This document shows, in pieces, positions 1 through 11,257 of a DNA stretch of 64,000 bases. The notes beneath the pieces were generated by a model that was not told the DNA's origin, did no database searches, and worked only from the letters and a program-made list of their open reading frames with translations. The stretch is taken from positions 1 through 64,000 of the forward strand of contig CAMRHE010001106.1 of the NCBI GenBank assembly GCA_947044405.1, given 5' to 3'. How positions within the stretch are numbered: the stretch's first letter is position 1; each line of letters begins with the position of its first letter. Made by a program: the position numbers and the translations under genes. This DNA comes from Leptodactylus fallax. Lineage: Eukaryota; Chordata; Amphibia; Anura; Leptodactylidae.

Positions 1-2
1 GA

Positions 3-350
3 CACCGCGTAGGTGGGGGAACCCTGAAACCAGAACCTGAAAAGCTGGATGTAATCACATCCTGGCCAACCCCCCGGACCAAGCGACAGGTGATGTCTTT
101 CCTGGGTACGGCAGGGTACTATAGGAAGTTCGTACCGAACTATAGTGCTCTGGCTGCCCCCTTGACGGACCTCACTAAGAAGAAGTTGCCGCAAACTGTC
201 CAGTGGACGGATGCTTGCGAGCGCTCCTTCCAGGCCCTGAAGGCGGCCCTGGCGAACGCACCTGTACTTCAGGCGTACGATGAGTCACGTCCGCTTGTGC
301 TACAGACCGACGCCAGCACCTACGGACTCGGTGTCGTACTGAGCCAGCTT
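3..350 (+). pseudogene. Gypsy pol fragment: RT thumb and start of RNase H (Gmr1-like), 5' part
   Basis: This is the C-terminal part of a Ty3/gypsy reverse transcriptase running in from the window edge. The frame is open from base 3, and no start codon is expected here. The RT connection motif MSFLGTAGYYRKFVPNYS is at about codons 30-47. RNase H begins with LQTDASTYGLGVVLSQ, which holds the first catalytic Asp. The frame stops making sense at base 351, where an inverted LTR is inserted, and resumes at 1478 with the rest of RNase H. It would copy element RNA and degrade the RNA strand of the hybrid. The element is dead in this copy. Family identity is firm; the Gmr1-like assignment rests on the layout after RNase H. 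Confidence 0.85.
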
Positions 351-1473
351 TGCGGTGACCAGATGGAAGGTAACGCTGCAGTTGGGATTGCGGGGGTGCA
401 AACAGCGCAGACTTGTCACGGTCTCTGGGCACGAGGGCGCAGCGCTGGTGCTGTCCCACGTTACCACCACTGATACCGGTGATGAGGGGGCTGCACAAAT
501 GTTGGTGGTGATTGTTCCCCCCGGGGCGCTTCCCCTATACTGTGCCGACTGGTGGTGTTTGGGGCGCCCTGATGTTGTCGGTGCAGAGTCAGACACAGAA
601 ACGGTTGTAAAGTTGAACTTTTACTTCCATGGGTGTGGAGGCACAAATGCTTAAACAGTTTCTTCAATACAAAACAACGGGGTACGCCTGGTGACACAGC
701 AAAGTCCTGGGGTGCAGGGTAGACTTGATGAAAGGTGTTCCTAGCCCCTTATACTTCAGTGTTACAGCCCTAAGGTGCGTCTGGGCTCCTATTTGGCACA
801 TAGGAGGATGCCCACCATGATACTAGTGCATAATATTCCCCACTCACGTTATGTGGTCCTGATAGCTCAGAGTTTCGGGGTGCAATAGTCAGGGTGGCAG
901 GATATTCCACAGGTCTGGCCTTGGCCCCTGGATCCTGTGATACTGGCTATGGAGCACGTGTTCCAGAATGTTCTCTCCACAGTCTCATGCTGACAAGATA
1001 ATGATGCTTGACTTCCTTCAGGGCGATGGCTAGGCAGACAGGGGACAGGATCTTCTGAATAGCTGGAGTATGTCAGCTCTCCAACCTTCCTGGGCCTGTC
1101 TAGGACTTGAGATTCCTGCACTAAACTCACTGCTTTATTCACAGGACATCACACTTATCTCCTCACCTCCTCCTCCTAACACTCCACACTTCTCACTCCT
1201 CACACGCAGGACCCCCCTGCAGGGGTGTTACCATGGGGACCCAGTGATCAGCTGACTCCTCCCCTTTTCCCAGGCGATGTCCTCCCATTGGACATTTGGT
1301 TACTATTCAATCCTATGGGAGGTGTAATGCATGTGTGAGGCTCACTAGGTGGCACTGTGTTGTGTGAGACTCAGGACCCCCTGCTATGTCACACAGGCTA
1401 TGAAGCAACAGGAAATAATACAATGCACAGAGATCACCCTCAGCCCAGCCATAGCCAGCTCTGGGATGCCACA
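351..1473 (-). mobile_element. Solo LTR of gypsy element A, inverted, with 4-bp target duplication
   Basis: The segment reads from TGCGGTGACC to GGATGCCACA, the reverse complement of the LTR at 44776-45896 (TGTGGCATCC...GGTCACCGCA), and is about 1.12 kb long like the other copies. It is flanked by GCTT at 347-350 and 1474-1477, a 4-bp target-site duplication. No internal element sequence remains, so this is a solo LTR left by LTR-LTR recombination. It splits the RNase H of the surrounding gypsy element and is therefore younger than it. Short open frames inside the LTR are not genes. Confidence 0.93.
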
Positions 1474-1849
1474 GCTTGACTCAGCGGGGCAAGAGCACCC
1501 GGTGCAGTACCTCAGCCGAAAGCTACTGCTGCGGGAGGTGGCCTATGCCACAGTGGAGAAGGAATGCCTAGCAATTGTTTGGGCTTTGCAGCATCTGCAG
1601 CCTTACTTGTATGGGCGCCACTTCACCGTGGTGACGGATCACAACCCTCTGATCTGGATCAAACGTGTTGCAGGTCAGAATGGACGGTTGTTACGTTGGA
1701 GCCTGGTGCTGCAGCGATACAACTATGACATCCGGCACAAGACTGGCCAGGCCCTTGGCAACGCCGATGGCCTGTCCCGGCGGGGTGAGGCTGCGGAGGT
1801 GCGGGTGGAAGAGGAACGGAGACTCCTCCTTCCTCCCGACACGCTCTAA
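1474..1849 (+). pseudogene. Gypsy RNase H, 3' part, ending pol (Gmr1-like)
   Basis: This continues the RNase H cut at base 350. Recognisable blocks are VEKECLAIVWALQHLQPYLYG, FTVVTDHNPLIWI with its catalytic Asp, and the tail NADGLSRR typical of gypsy RNase H. The frame stops at 1847-1849, only about 30 codons after the domain end, and is followed at once by a purine tract and an LTR-like start. No integrase follows. In most gypsy elements integrase comes after RNase H; in Gmr1-like elements it lies upstream of RT, which would explain this layout. An internal deletion is the alternative. Confidence 0.8.
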
Positions 1850-1861
1850 AAGGGGGAGGTG
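1847..1861 (+). other. Polypurine tract of the Gmr1-like element
   Basis: AAAAGGGGGAGGTG follows the pol stop directly and precedes TGATGATGAG, which starts with TG as LTRs do. Such a tract primes plus-strand DNA synthesis in LTR retrotransposons. Confidence 0.65.
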
Positions 1862-2500
1862 TGATGATGAGTCCCTCAATTTATGTATCTTTCTTGGACA
1901 TGTATCAGTCCTCATTCCTATCAGTCACATATCTGTAGGAATGTAAAGCTATGTTTACATTGGTGGTCAATTCGCTCCGATGGTTTTATGTGCATACCAT
2001 GGAGAGAGGGCCGGTCTGGCCCATCAGTGTGATATCCCAGATGTCCGTCCTTCCCCCACTGGTTGGAATGTGGTGCTTACCCTTCTGTCCGAGGATTCTG
2101 CAAAGGAGAAAGAGGGAGGGCTGGCTAAGGGGGAGGTGAAGGGTGTAGCTGGGGGGGGTCACACACTGAAGTGAGAGTGAGTTTGTAGTAGTCTATTGTG
2201 TTGAGCATGGAAGAGAGACAGCTAGGACAAAGCTGTGTGCTCAGGTATTTTTTCTATTCTTTATTTCCTTTTATTTTGGTGTATTGTATCATTTCCCTTT
2301 TGCTTGTATGTTTATGCTTGATCATATTAATATTGTATATTTCTGTATATGCTATTCATCCATACCGACCCACTTGGGTTATTAAACATGTAAAATTTAT
2401 ATCGCTCGCTTCGTTTTTATCCTATGACCCGGTCTACTCACGGTGTGTGAGTGGGAGGTTAAGAAAGAAGTTTGATCGCAGGCGTGCCAGGCGGCTGGGC
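1862..2500 (+). mobile_element. Probable 3' LTR of the Gmr1-like element (end uncertain)
   Basis: Non-coding DNA after the polypurine tract, starting TGATGATGAGTCCC. It contains a polyadenylation-type hexamer ATTAAA at about 2381. It runs into the 36-bp minisatellite near 2515, so the true LTR end cannot be placed; no second LTR copy is in the window to align it with. The start is inferred from position after the polypurine tract. Confidence 0.5.
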
Positions 2501-2514
2501 GAGGCGATATTCTT

Positions 2515-3885
2515 CACAGGGCTGTACTGCCTGTCAGCGGTATTAATATCAATGGGGCTATACTGCCTGTCAGTGGTATTAATATCAATGGGGCTGTTCT
2601 GGCTGTCCGTGGTATTAACATCAATGGGGCTGTTCTGCCTGTCAGTGGTATTAATATCAATGGGGCTGTTCTGGCTATCCGTGGTATTAATATCAATGAG
2701 ACTGTACTGTCTGTCAGTGGTATTAACATCAATAGGGCTGTTCTGCCTGTCAGTGGTATTAACATCAATGGGGCTGTACTGCCTGTCAGCGGTATTAATA
2801 TCAATGGGGCTGTTCTGGCTGTCCGTGGTATTAACATCAATGGGGCTGTTCTGCCTGTCAGTGGTATTAATATCAATGGGGCTGTTCTGGCTATCCGTGG
2901 TATTAATATCAATGAGACTGTACTGCCTGTCAGTGGTATTAACATCAATGGGGCTGTACTGCCTGTCAGCGGTATTAATATCAATGGGGCTGTTCTGGCT
3001 ATCCGTGGTATTAATATCAATGAGACTGTACTGCCTGTCAGTGGTATTAACATCAATGGGGCTGTTCTGCCTGTCAGTGGTATTAACATCAATGGGGCGG
3101 GGCTGTTCTGCCTGTCAGTGGTATTAATATCAATGAGACTGTACTCTCTGTCAGCGGTATTAATATCAATGGAGCTGTACTGCCTGTCAGTGGTATTAAT
3201 ATCAATGGGGCGGTTCTGCCTGTCAGTGGTATTAATATCAATGGGGCTGTTCTGCCTGTCATTAGTATTAACATCAATGGGGCTGTTCTGCCTGTCAGTG
3301 GTATTATTTTCAATGGGGCTATACTGCCTGTCAGTGGTATTAATATCAATGGGGCTGTTCTGCCTGTCAGTGGTATTAACATCAATGGGTCTGTTCTGCC
3401 TGTCAGTGGTATTAATATCAATGGGGCTGTACTGCCTGTCAGCGGTATTAATATCAATGGGGCTGTACTGCCTGTCAGCGGTATTAATATCAATGGGGCT
3501 GTACTGCCTGTCAGTGTTATTAATATCAATGGGGCTGATCTGCCTGTCAGGGGTATTAACATCAATGGGTCTGTTCTGCCTGTCAGTGGTATTAATATCA
3601 ATGGGGCTGTACTGCATGTCAGTGGTATTAATATCAATGGGGCTGTACTGCCTGTAAGCGGTATTAATATCAATGGGGCTGTACTGCCTGTCAATGGTAT
3701 TAATATCAATGGGGCTGTAGTGCCTGTCAGTGGTATTAATATCAATGGGGCTGTACTGCCTGTCAGCGGTATTAATATCAATGGGGCTGTACTGCCTGTC
3801 AGCGGTATTAATATCAATGGGGCTTTACTGCCTGTCAGTGGTATTAATATCAATGAGACTGTACTGCCTGTCAGTTTCATGTACT
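2515..3885. repeat. 36-bp minisatellite, about 38 units
   Basis: Tandem units of about 36 bp built around CTGTCAGTGGTATTAATATC and AATGGGGCTGTACTGC, with variants such as TTCTGGCTGTCCG. A small irregular unit with an extra GGCGG lies near 3096-3105. Because 36 is divisible by 3 and the unit lacks stops in several frames, long spurious open frames arise on both strands (12-residue periods such as MGLYCLSVVLIS). The array lies between the Gmr1-like LTR and the 5' LTR of element A copy 1. Confidence 0.95.
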
Positions 3886-3916
3886 GTACAAATTGGCCCC
3901 TGGGGACTGAGCCTTT

Positions 3917-5037
3917 TGTGGCATCCCAGAGCTGGCTATGGCTGAGCTGAGGGTGATCTCTGTGCATTGTATTATTTCCTGTTGCTTCATAGCCTGTGTG
4001 ACATAGCAGGGGGTCCTGAGTCTCACACAACACAGCGCCACCTAGTGAGCCTCACACATGCATTACACCTCCTATAGGATTAAATAGTAACCAAATGTCC
4101 AATGGGAGGACATCGCCTGGGAAAAGGGGAGGAGTCAGCTGATCACTGGGTCCCCATGGTAACACCCCTGCAGGAAGGTCCTGCGTGTGAGGAGTTAGAA
4201 GTGTGGAGTGTTAGGAGGAGGAGGTGAGGAGATAAGTGTGATGTCCTGTGAAGAAAGCAGTGAGTTTAGTACAGGAATCTCAAGTCCTAGACAGGCCCAG
4301 GAAGGTTGGAGAGCTGACATACTCCAGCTATTCAGAAGATCCTGTCCCCTGTCTGCCTAGCCATCGCCCTGAAGGAAGTCAAGCATCATTATCTTGTCAG
4401 CATGAGACTGTGGAGAGAACATTCTGGAACACGTGCTCCATAGCCAGTATCACAGGATCCAGGGGCCAAGGCCAGACCTGTGGAATATCCTGCCACCCTG
4501 ACTATTGCACCCCGAAACTCTGAGCTATCAGGACCACATAACGTGAGTGGGGAATATTATGTACTAGTATCATGGTGGGCATCCTCCTATGAGCCAAATA
4601 GGAGCCCAGACGCACCTTAGGGCTGTAACACTGAAGTATAAGGGGCTAGGAACACCTTTCATCAAGTCTACCCTGCACCCCAGGACTTTGCTGTGTCACC
4701 AGGCGTACCCCGTTGTTTTGTATTGAGTAAACTGTTTAAGCATTTGTGCCTCCACACCCATGGAAGTAAAAGTTCAACTTTACAACCGTTTCTGTGTCTG
4801 ACTCTGCACCGACAACATCAGGGCGCCCCAAACACCACCAGTCGGCACAGTATAGGGGAAGCGCCCCGGGGGAACAATCACCACCAACATTTGTGCAGCC
4901 CCCTCATCACCGGTACCAGTGGTGGTAACGTGGGACAGCACCAGCGCTGCGCCCTCGTGCCCAGAGACCGTGACAAGTCTGCGCTGTTTGCACCCCGCAA
5001 TCCCAACTGCAGCGTTACCTTCCATCTGGTCACCGCA
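3917..5037 (+). repeat. 5' LTR of element A copy 1
   Basis: 1121 bp, TGTGGCATCC to GGTCACCGCA, the same length as both LTRs of copy 2, with scattered substitutions. A TATA-like GTATAAGGGG lies near 4635 and may drive transcription. I see no AATAAA in it. The 91-residue open frame inside is a by-product of the repeat. Confidence 0.95.
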
Positions 5038-5044
5038 AGAAAAA

Positions 5045-5062
5045 CTGGCGTCACGAACAGGA
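5045..5062 (+). other. Primer-binding site of element A copy 1
   Basis: TGGCGTCACGAACAGGAT begins 7 nt after the LTR end. TGG is the complement of a tRNA 3' CCA. The sequence resembles the complement of a serine tRNA 3' end; that assignment is from memory and tentative. Confidence 0.7.
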
Positions 5063-5182
5063 TACGGGTGTGTGCCATTTTGAGAAAGTCGCTACGAAAA
5101 GTGCGCCAAATTGTCTCCAGAGCATCGGTCTTTATTGTGGACTTTGCTAAGATCAAGTTTATTCCCTGAGAGTGCTTGCCAC

Positions 5183-5650
5183 AAAGAGGGGGAGCCCTAT
5201 ACCCCTGAAGTAAGCCCTAAAGACTGTCCTCTCAGTGTGTTACAGCCCTGGAAGAGTTAAAACGCCCAGGACTTGTTTGCTGCGCCACATCGCTGTGTAA
5301 GAACGCCCACAAAGGGTTAACTGTACCTTGCAAAAGTGCGGGAGATTTTTAGCACTGCCCATGAGGCCAGGAGACCCATCTGCCGTCATCTTAGGAGAGC
5401 CCAGAATCCTGAGCGCAATGCTCCAGCGCACCCATACAAGAAACTGAAAGGCGAACGTGCCAGCGCCATTTCTGACTCTCCGGTGCCGCATCACCGTCCC
5501 TGCTGTGCACCGCTGATCTCTGGTCCACGCTGCAGTTGCTGTCAGTGAGTACTGTGCCTCCCTGTCCTTGTCTTCAGTCCTCCCACGGCCCCAGCGAGTG
5601 TTTTCCGTGTACAGTGTCCGTGGGGAGTGCCACCATTAAAGAGGGGGAGC
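5183..5650 (+). repeat. Leader segment bounded by 13-bp direct repeats, absent from copy 2
   Basis: AAAGAGGGGGAGC occurs at 5183-5195 and 5638-5650. Copy 2 has a single such repeat (46042-46054) and lacks the 455 bp between. The repeat also matches the core of the element's polypurine tract (AAAGAGGGGGAG at 51798-51809). No gene is recognised inside. Confidence 0.85.
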
Positions 5651-5783
5651 ACACCGTCAGCCTGCATCATAGTGACTCTGTTAATAGCTACAGCATTCTT
5701 AAAGGGACAGCATTCCAAGTTGTAGTCTCCATTCCCTGCCAGACAGAGACGGCGACCTAATTTCAGTCATACCTGCAAACAAC

Positions 5784-6872
5784 ATGACTGAGCAAAGTGA
5801 CATTGTGCCATCTGTTTCTAGTGATCCAGCAGTGACCATGGCTAGCAGCCTACCATTCTCCATGCCATTTTACCCTGGTGCACCATGGCTGCCGCGCTAC
5901 AAAGGGGAGGCGCATACCCTCAGGGACTTTCGTGAGAAGATGCTGTCTCTCTTCCAGTTCTATCCTCTGAATACAGAACAGCAGATACAGATCCTGCTGG
6001 GCCAGCTTGAGGGTGCTGCAGCTAGGGAGGTCAAATCCTGGCCTGCCTCTGACAAAAGAACCCCTGGGCAAATTCTGGACAAACTCCAGGTGAACTTTGA
6101 CGTGCGATCTGTCTCCGAGGTAAAGATGCGCTTCTTTTCCAGACGACAACTACCTGGTGAGACCCTGCGGGACTATGCTTTATCCCTCCAAGAGGCGTTC
6201 AGAGCTATGGTGCAAGTGGATCCACGTGAAAATGTGGACTCTGATAAAATCTTGCTTGACCGCTTCATAGAAGGGGCGGGTACCACATTGCTCCAGAGTC
6301 AGTTGCGAATGCTTGCTGCACAACATCCCAGCATCACGTTTGCTGACTTCAAGGCCCTTGCCATCCAGGTCTTGGGACAGGAGCAGCCCCAGCCGAGCCC
6401 AGTCATCTGTGCTCCCTCACCTGGACCCTCAACAAGCATTGCTCCAGTTGTCCTGCCACTACCTCTGGGTGCCTCACCTGCCGCCCAAACTGCGCAGACT
6501 ACACCAGCAGACTCCAGAGATGACCTTCTGGCCCGAGTGGATCATCTGACCCGTGACATGGAACAGATCACCGTCCGTCTAGATCGTCTGACCCAGCCGT
6601 CTTCATCGTCCAGTGATCCTTTGCGAAGTCTCAACATCTCACCTGAGTCGCCACCCAGACGTCCGTCTTCAGTGAAACCTCCGCAGAGTGAGAGGCCATA
6701 CTGTACCTATTGCCATAGATATGGACACACCAGGCCTCAGTGTTTTCAGTTAAACGGGCCACCCCCGAGGCAGCGGGCCGCCCCTCGGGAGGAAAGAAGA
6801 AGGGCCCAGGTGAATCTTCAGTGCCATTGTCACGCTTCGTCTCAGCCTGCCCACACATCACAATCCGGGTGA
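5784..6872 (+). CDS. gag: Gag polyprotein of gypsy element A, copy 1
   Basis: 362 residues, starting ATG after a long leader. Gag forms the cytoplasmic particle that packages element RNA. The N-terminal half is capsid-like, with YKGEAHTLRDFREKMLSLF at about 33-51 and a helical block around residues 60-200. A Pro/Ser/Gln-rich linker follows. One CCHC zinc knuckle, CTYCHRYGHTRPQC, lies at about 308-321 and binds nucleic acid. The frame overlaps pol, which is in the -1 frame. Gag is undisturbed here although pol is broken. It is almost identical to the copy at 46206-47294. Confidence 0.92.
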   Translation: MTEQSDIVPSVSSDPAVTMASSLPFSMPFYPGAPWLPRYKGEAHTLRDFREKMLSLFQFYPLNTEQQIQILLGQLEGAAAREVKSWPASDKRTPGQILDKLQVNFDVRSVSEVKMRFFSRRQLPGETLRDYALSLQEAFRAMVQVDPRENVDSDKILLDRFIEGAGTTLLQSQLRMLAAQHPSITFADFKALAIQVLGQEQPQPSPVICAPSPGPSTSIAPVVLPLPLGASPAAQTAQTTPADSRDDLLARVDHLTRDMEQITVRLDRLTQPSSSSSDPLRSLNISPESPPRRPSSVKPPQSERPYCTYCHRYGHTRPQCFQLNGPPPRQRAAPREERRRAQVNLQCHCHASSQPAHTSQSG

Positions 6873-9800
6873 ACGGCGTCCCTCTGACAGCGTTGGTGGA
6901 CACTGGATCTCACGTAACAACCCCGCGCAAGCAGTTGTTCCTTGAACATTGGGACTTAGGTGTGTTGAATAGAACACCTGACACATGGATAAATCTGTGT
7001 GCCAGCAATGGACAGCCCATACCACAGCAGGGTTATTGGGAACCCACTATCCAGATTGGGGACTTGAAACTGCCTAGACAGGGTGTAATTGTCACTGATG
7101 TAGAGGATGATAGGTTTGCAGTTGTAATATTAGGCATGAATGTTTTACGCCATTGCTTTGCAGAAGTGTTGGATGCCTTGCATGCCTCTCTCCTTACAGC
7201 TTCTCCCAGTGACCAGCAGACCATTCAGCGGGCCATTCGTGTACTCAATGCCCAGCACAAGTTCGCCAACAAACAAGGTGAAATTGGTCGAGTCCGGATC
7301 CACGATACCCGTCCAGTAACCCTACAGCCTGGAACAGAAACTATGGTGTGGTGCCGTGCCCATCCGGGCATAGAAAATCAGGACTACGAGGCCTTGCTAC
7401 AACCCATACAGGTAGATGGCCAACCACTTGTCATGGCTGCCCGCAGCCTTGTCACAGTTTCCAATGGACGTGTTCCTGTCCGCTTAGTCAACTTGGGCGA
7501 TGCTCCCGTGAACCTCCACAAGTTCCACTCTGTGGCCCTGCTACACCGGTTAGCACCAGAAGACATTCTCTCTGGTGATTCTACCGCCACACAGCGTTCC
7601 ACCCAAGCTGCTGAGAACATTCAGAATGGAGCCACGAAGTCCTGGTGGGATGAATTGAACGTGGGAGACGCCAATACCCCTATAGAGCACATCAATGGGG
7701 TTCGCAATGTGGCCAAGCGTTACCAACAGGCATTCAGCAAACACCCATTGGACTTTGGTAAGACCACGACCATACAACATCGCATTCTGACTGGCGACCA
7801 CCATCCAATCAAGGAGCGTCACCGTCCAATACCACCCGCGATGTACCAACCGGTGAAAAAGTTGATCCAAGAGATGCGAGATGCTGATGTCATCCGGGAG
7901 AGTAACAGCCCCTGGGCAGCCCCGCTAGTTCTCGTCAAGAAGAAAGACGGAACCCTACGATTTTGTGTGGACTATCGTAAACTCAACAACGTCACGCACA
8001 AAGACGCATACCCATTGCCGCGGATTGAGGAATCTCTAACGGCTTTGGGATCAGCTACCTGTTTCTCGACCCTGGACTTAACCAGTGGATACTGGCAAGT
8101 CCCTATGGCGCCTGAAGATCGTGAAAAGACTGCGTTTACGACCCCGATGGGACTCTTTGAATTCAATAGTATGCCATTTGGGCTATGTAATGCCCCAGCC
8201 ACATTCCAACGGCTTATGGAGAGGTGCCTCGGCCATGAGAATTTCCAGAGTGTGCTACTGTACCTGGACGATGTTATTGTATTCTCCCGGACATACCAAG
8301 AACACCTTCGTCACCTGTCCGAGGTATTCAAGGTACTTATACAGCACGGCCTAAAGGTGAAGCCCTCCAAGTGCTACCTGTTGAAACCCCAAGTTCACTA
8401 CCTTGGGCATGTCGTGAGCGCACAAGGCGTCCAACCTGATCCTGAAAAGATCACTGCAGTCCAGAACTGGCGAAGACCAACTACCGTCAAAGAAGTCCGA
8501 AGCTTCCTTGGATTCGCAGGTTACTACCGGCGTTTCATACCACACTTCGCCCAAGTAGCCGAGCCTCTGAACGAGTTGTTGCGCGGTTGTCCCAAAGAAA
8601 ACTACAACCGAAAACTTCCGGTAGACTGGACAGCGCGTCAAGAGGAAGCCTTTCAAGCGCTTAAAGCACTTCTGACGCAACCACCAATTCTAGCCTATCC
8701 CGACTACAGTAAGCCATTCCGCTTGTACACAGATGCAAGTCACCAAGGTTTGGGTGCAGTGTTGTCCCAGGTTCAGGACAACAAAGAGCGAGTCATCGCC
8801 TACGCCAGCAGGAGTCTGAGAGGTGCGGAGAAGAACGACCAGAACTATAGTTCTTTCAAACTCGAACTTCTGGCGCTTGTCTGGGCCGTGACAGAGAAGT
8901 TTAAAGACTACCTGGCTGCCACACCCTTTACCGTGTACACAGATAACAATCCGTTGGCGCATCTGGACACTGCTCGACTGGGAGCCCTTGAACAACGGTG
9001 GGCCTCAAGACTCGCGAATTACAAGTTCTCTGTCAAGTATCGCAGTGGCAAGTCCAACGCTAACGCTGATGCACTCTCAAGGTTGCCTGTGGGAGAAGAA
9101 CCACCCCGAGAAGACATCTGGGAAGAGGTGGAGATGCCACCATTCTACAACAAGTTTGCCCAACAGGTTGCTATTGGTGTCCCTGTAGAAGGAGAATCTC
9201 TGGTGAAAACAGCTGCCGAATCCCTCCAGGAGCCATCTTTGTGGAAAACGTTCCAAGAAGAGAGCAGAGTTTTAGGAGAATTGTCAGATTTCCTGCTTAC
9301 AGGAAGAATACCAACCCGTGTAAAGAGAGGTCTTCATGACGTGGAATTAAAACGCCTTTGGCGACAGAGGAAGCGCCTGTTTGTCCAACGAGGCCTTCTA
9401 CTTAGAAACACTCTTGATCCTGTCACAGGTGAAAGGCTTCATCAGATCCTCGTACCAAGAAGGGACGCACAGATGATACTTGAGGCGTATCATGACAGAT
9501 CCGGTCACTTCGGGGTACAAAAGACCGAAGCTACCATCCGTCGTCGCTTCTATTGGGTTGGGATGAGGAGTGACATTGAGAGTTGGTGCCGAGAGTGTCC
9601 CGCCTGTAGTATCACCAAGGAATGTCGAAGAGATCAGAAGGCCCCTCTACATCCAATTAAGACTCAAAAGCCATGTGAAATTGTTGCTCTGGACCATGTG
9701 AAGTTGGGTCCCACACGTTCCGGCTACAGCTACGCTCTGACAATGGTGGATCATTACTCCAAGTTCCTTGTCATCGTGCCTGTCAGAGATCTTACAGCAA

Positions 9801-10809
9801 GAACTACGGCTGAGACCTTCTACGCAGAGTTTGTCCGCCATTACGGTTGTCCTGAGCATATCCTCACCGACCGTGGATCGGCATTTGAATCCCAATTGTT
9901 CCGTGAGCTGTGTCAGTTCCAAGACTGCAAGAAGTTGCGAACCACAGCGTATCACCCTCAAGGGAATGGTATGTGCGAGAAGGCAAATCAAGTGATCATC
10001 GGCATGCTAAGAACAGCCGCAGTTACACCTGGTATTGAGTGGCCTGAGCGTATCAAGGACTTGGCCTATATTTACAACAACACACCCCCAAACATCTACG
10101 GGATACGCACCATTTTATCTAATGTTTGGAAGACAAGGTCAACTTCCTTCAGACTTAACCCTTGATGTGAAGGTCCCTGACACCATCAATCCACTACCCA
10201 TAACAGACTGGGTTATTGAACACCGCCGACGTATGGAGGAAGCTAAAGAGATAGTTGAAACGCGCATGGATGAGGTTCGTAGGAGACAACAGGAGGATTA
10301 CAACCATCACGCCCATGCAGTGCCCCTGAAAGTTGGCGACTGTGTATGGTTAAGGAATAACCATCGGAATGGGAAATTGGATCCATTCTGGGAGAAAGAA
10401 CCATACAGTGTCATCTCCATACCATATCCTGAATCCGACGTGTATGAGATCTCTAAACCTGGGAGACAGCCCCAAGTAGTACACTGAAACCGTCTGAAGC
10501 TGTGCCTTAAAGAAGGACTACCCACAGAGGTGCCCCCCAGCTGAGACAACGAGTACAGAGATCTTGTCACCTTCTGAAGCGAAAGAGAGACCCCCAACAT
10601 TAACTGAGCTTATGTGGGCGCCTAAACTACTACCATTTAGCTGTTATCCACCAATTGCTCTAGTGCAAGAGAACCCTTCGACAGATGATTTAATTGATTT
10701 CAGTGACTCTGTTCCTGATTCAAATCTTGTTCCACTTAGGCGTTCTGAGCGTACCACAAAAGGCATACCTCCAACACGCTATAGTGATGCCATGGCTGTC
10801 CTCGGGTAA
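6740..10809 (+). pseudogene. pol: Pol polyprotein of gypsy element A, copy 1 (two frameshifts and a nonsense change)
   Basis: Order is protease, reverse transcriptase, RNase H, integrase. Visible motifs are protease DTGS, RT catalytic YLDD, RNase H YTDAS, the HHCC zinc module, and integrase D,D-35-E including TDRGSAFES. There is no ATG, as expected for expression by frameshifting from gag. Compared with copy 2 there is an extra C in the run near 10085-10089, which ends the first frame at 10165. A CGA-to-TGA stop lies at about 10485, and an extra C lies near 10533. The protease reads DTGSHVTTPRK against DTGSQVTTLRK in copy 2. The integrase C-terminus is therefore lost, and the copy is inactive. 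Confidence 0.92.
6749..6789 (+). promoter_or_regulatory. Predicted -1 ribosomal frameshift signal between gag and pol, copy 1
   Basis: GTTAAAC at 6749-6755 is read in the gag frame as ..G TTA AAC. Eight nucleotides later CCCGAGG (6764-6770) can pair with CCTCGGG (6783-6789) across a 12-nt GC-rich loop. Slipping back one base enters the pol frame. GUUAAAC is a known slippery heptamer in some viruses. The function here is inferred. Confidence 0.65.
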
Positions 10810-11257
10810 AAGAGGTTAACTGTCTCTGCTTCTGTATATATGTTATTCCTGCTCTGATTACATTAATGTTTTTCCTGTGTGTATATACAGTATATATATA
10901 TAATATCTTGCCATGTAATATAGTATTTACATTTATATGCAACAATCCATGCCATAGTGCCTGGCTCACTGAGCCAAGGAAGTTCTGTTACCCCATTGCG
11001 GTATGGACATTCGTGCTAGAGTGCCCACTCTTCTTTACAGAAAGGACTGTTTATTGTTTCTCAGAGAGACTCTCATGATAATGGACACTCACGAAATTTG
11101 TGCCAGAGAGCCTCTGGACCCATTTGTACTACTGTTGTTTCTATATGGACTGTGATGGTACCGCCTAAAGGTTCCATAAGTCTGAGTTTAATTATCTCTC
11201 CGTTACCCTTCAGACTTCTCATGGACATTCCAGGACTATGCCGGGAGGTCTTACCTC
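10810..11257 (+). other. 3' non-coding region of element A copy 1
   Basis: Matches the region after pol in copy 2 (51230-51680). It contains a TATATA-rich stretch near 10890. No envelope-like frame is present. Confidence 0.8.

Noticed and set aside
2198..4033. Long repetitive proteins on both strands (309, 367 and 314 codons)
   Set aside because: They follow the 36-bp minisatellite exactly, occur in several frames and on both strands, and show no domain or signal typical of a real repeat protein.
4248..4523. 91-codon frame recurring at 4248, 45107, 52143 and inverted near 870
   Set aside because: It lies inside every LTR copy of element A and is conserved only because the LTR is duplicated; no family resemblance.
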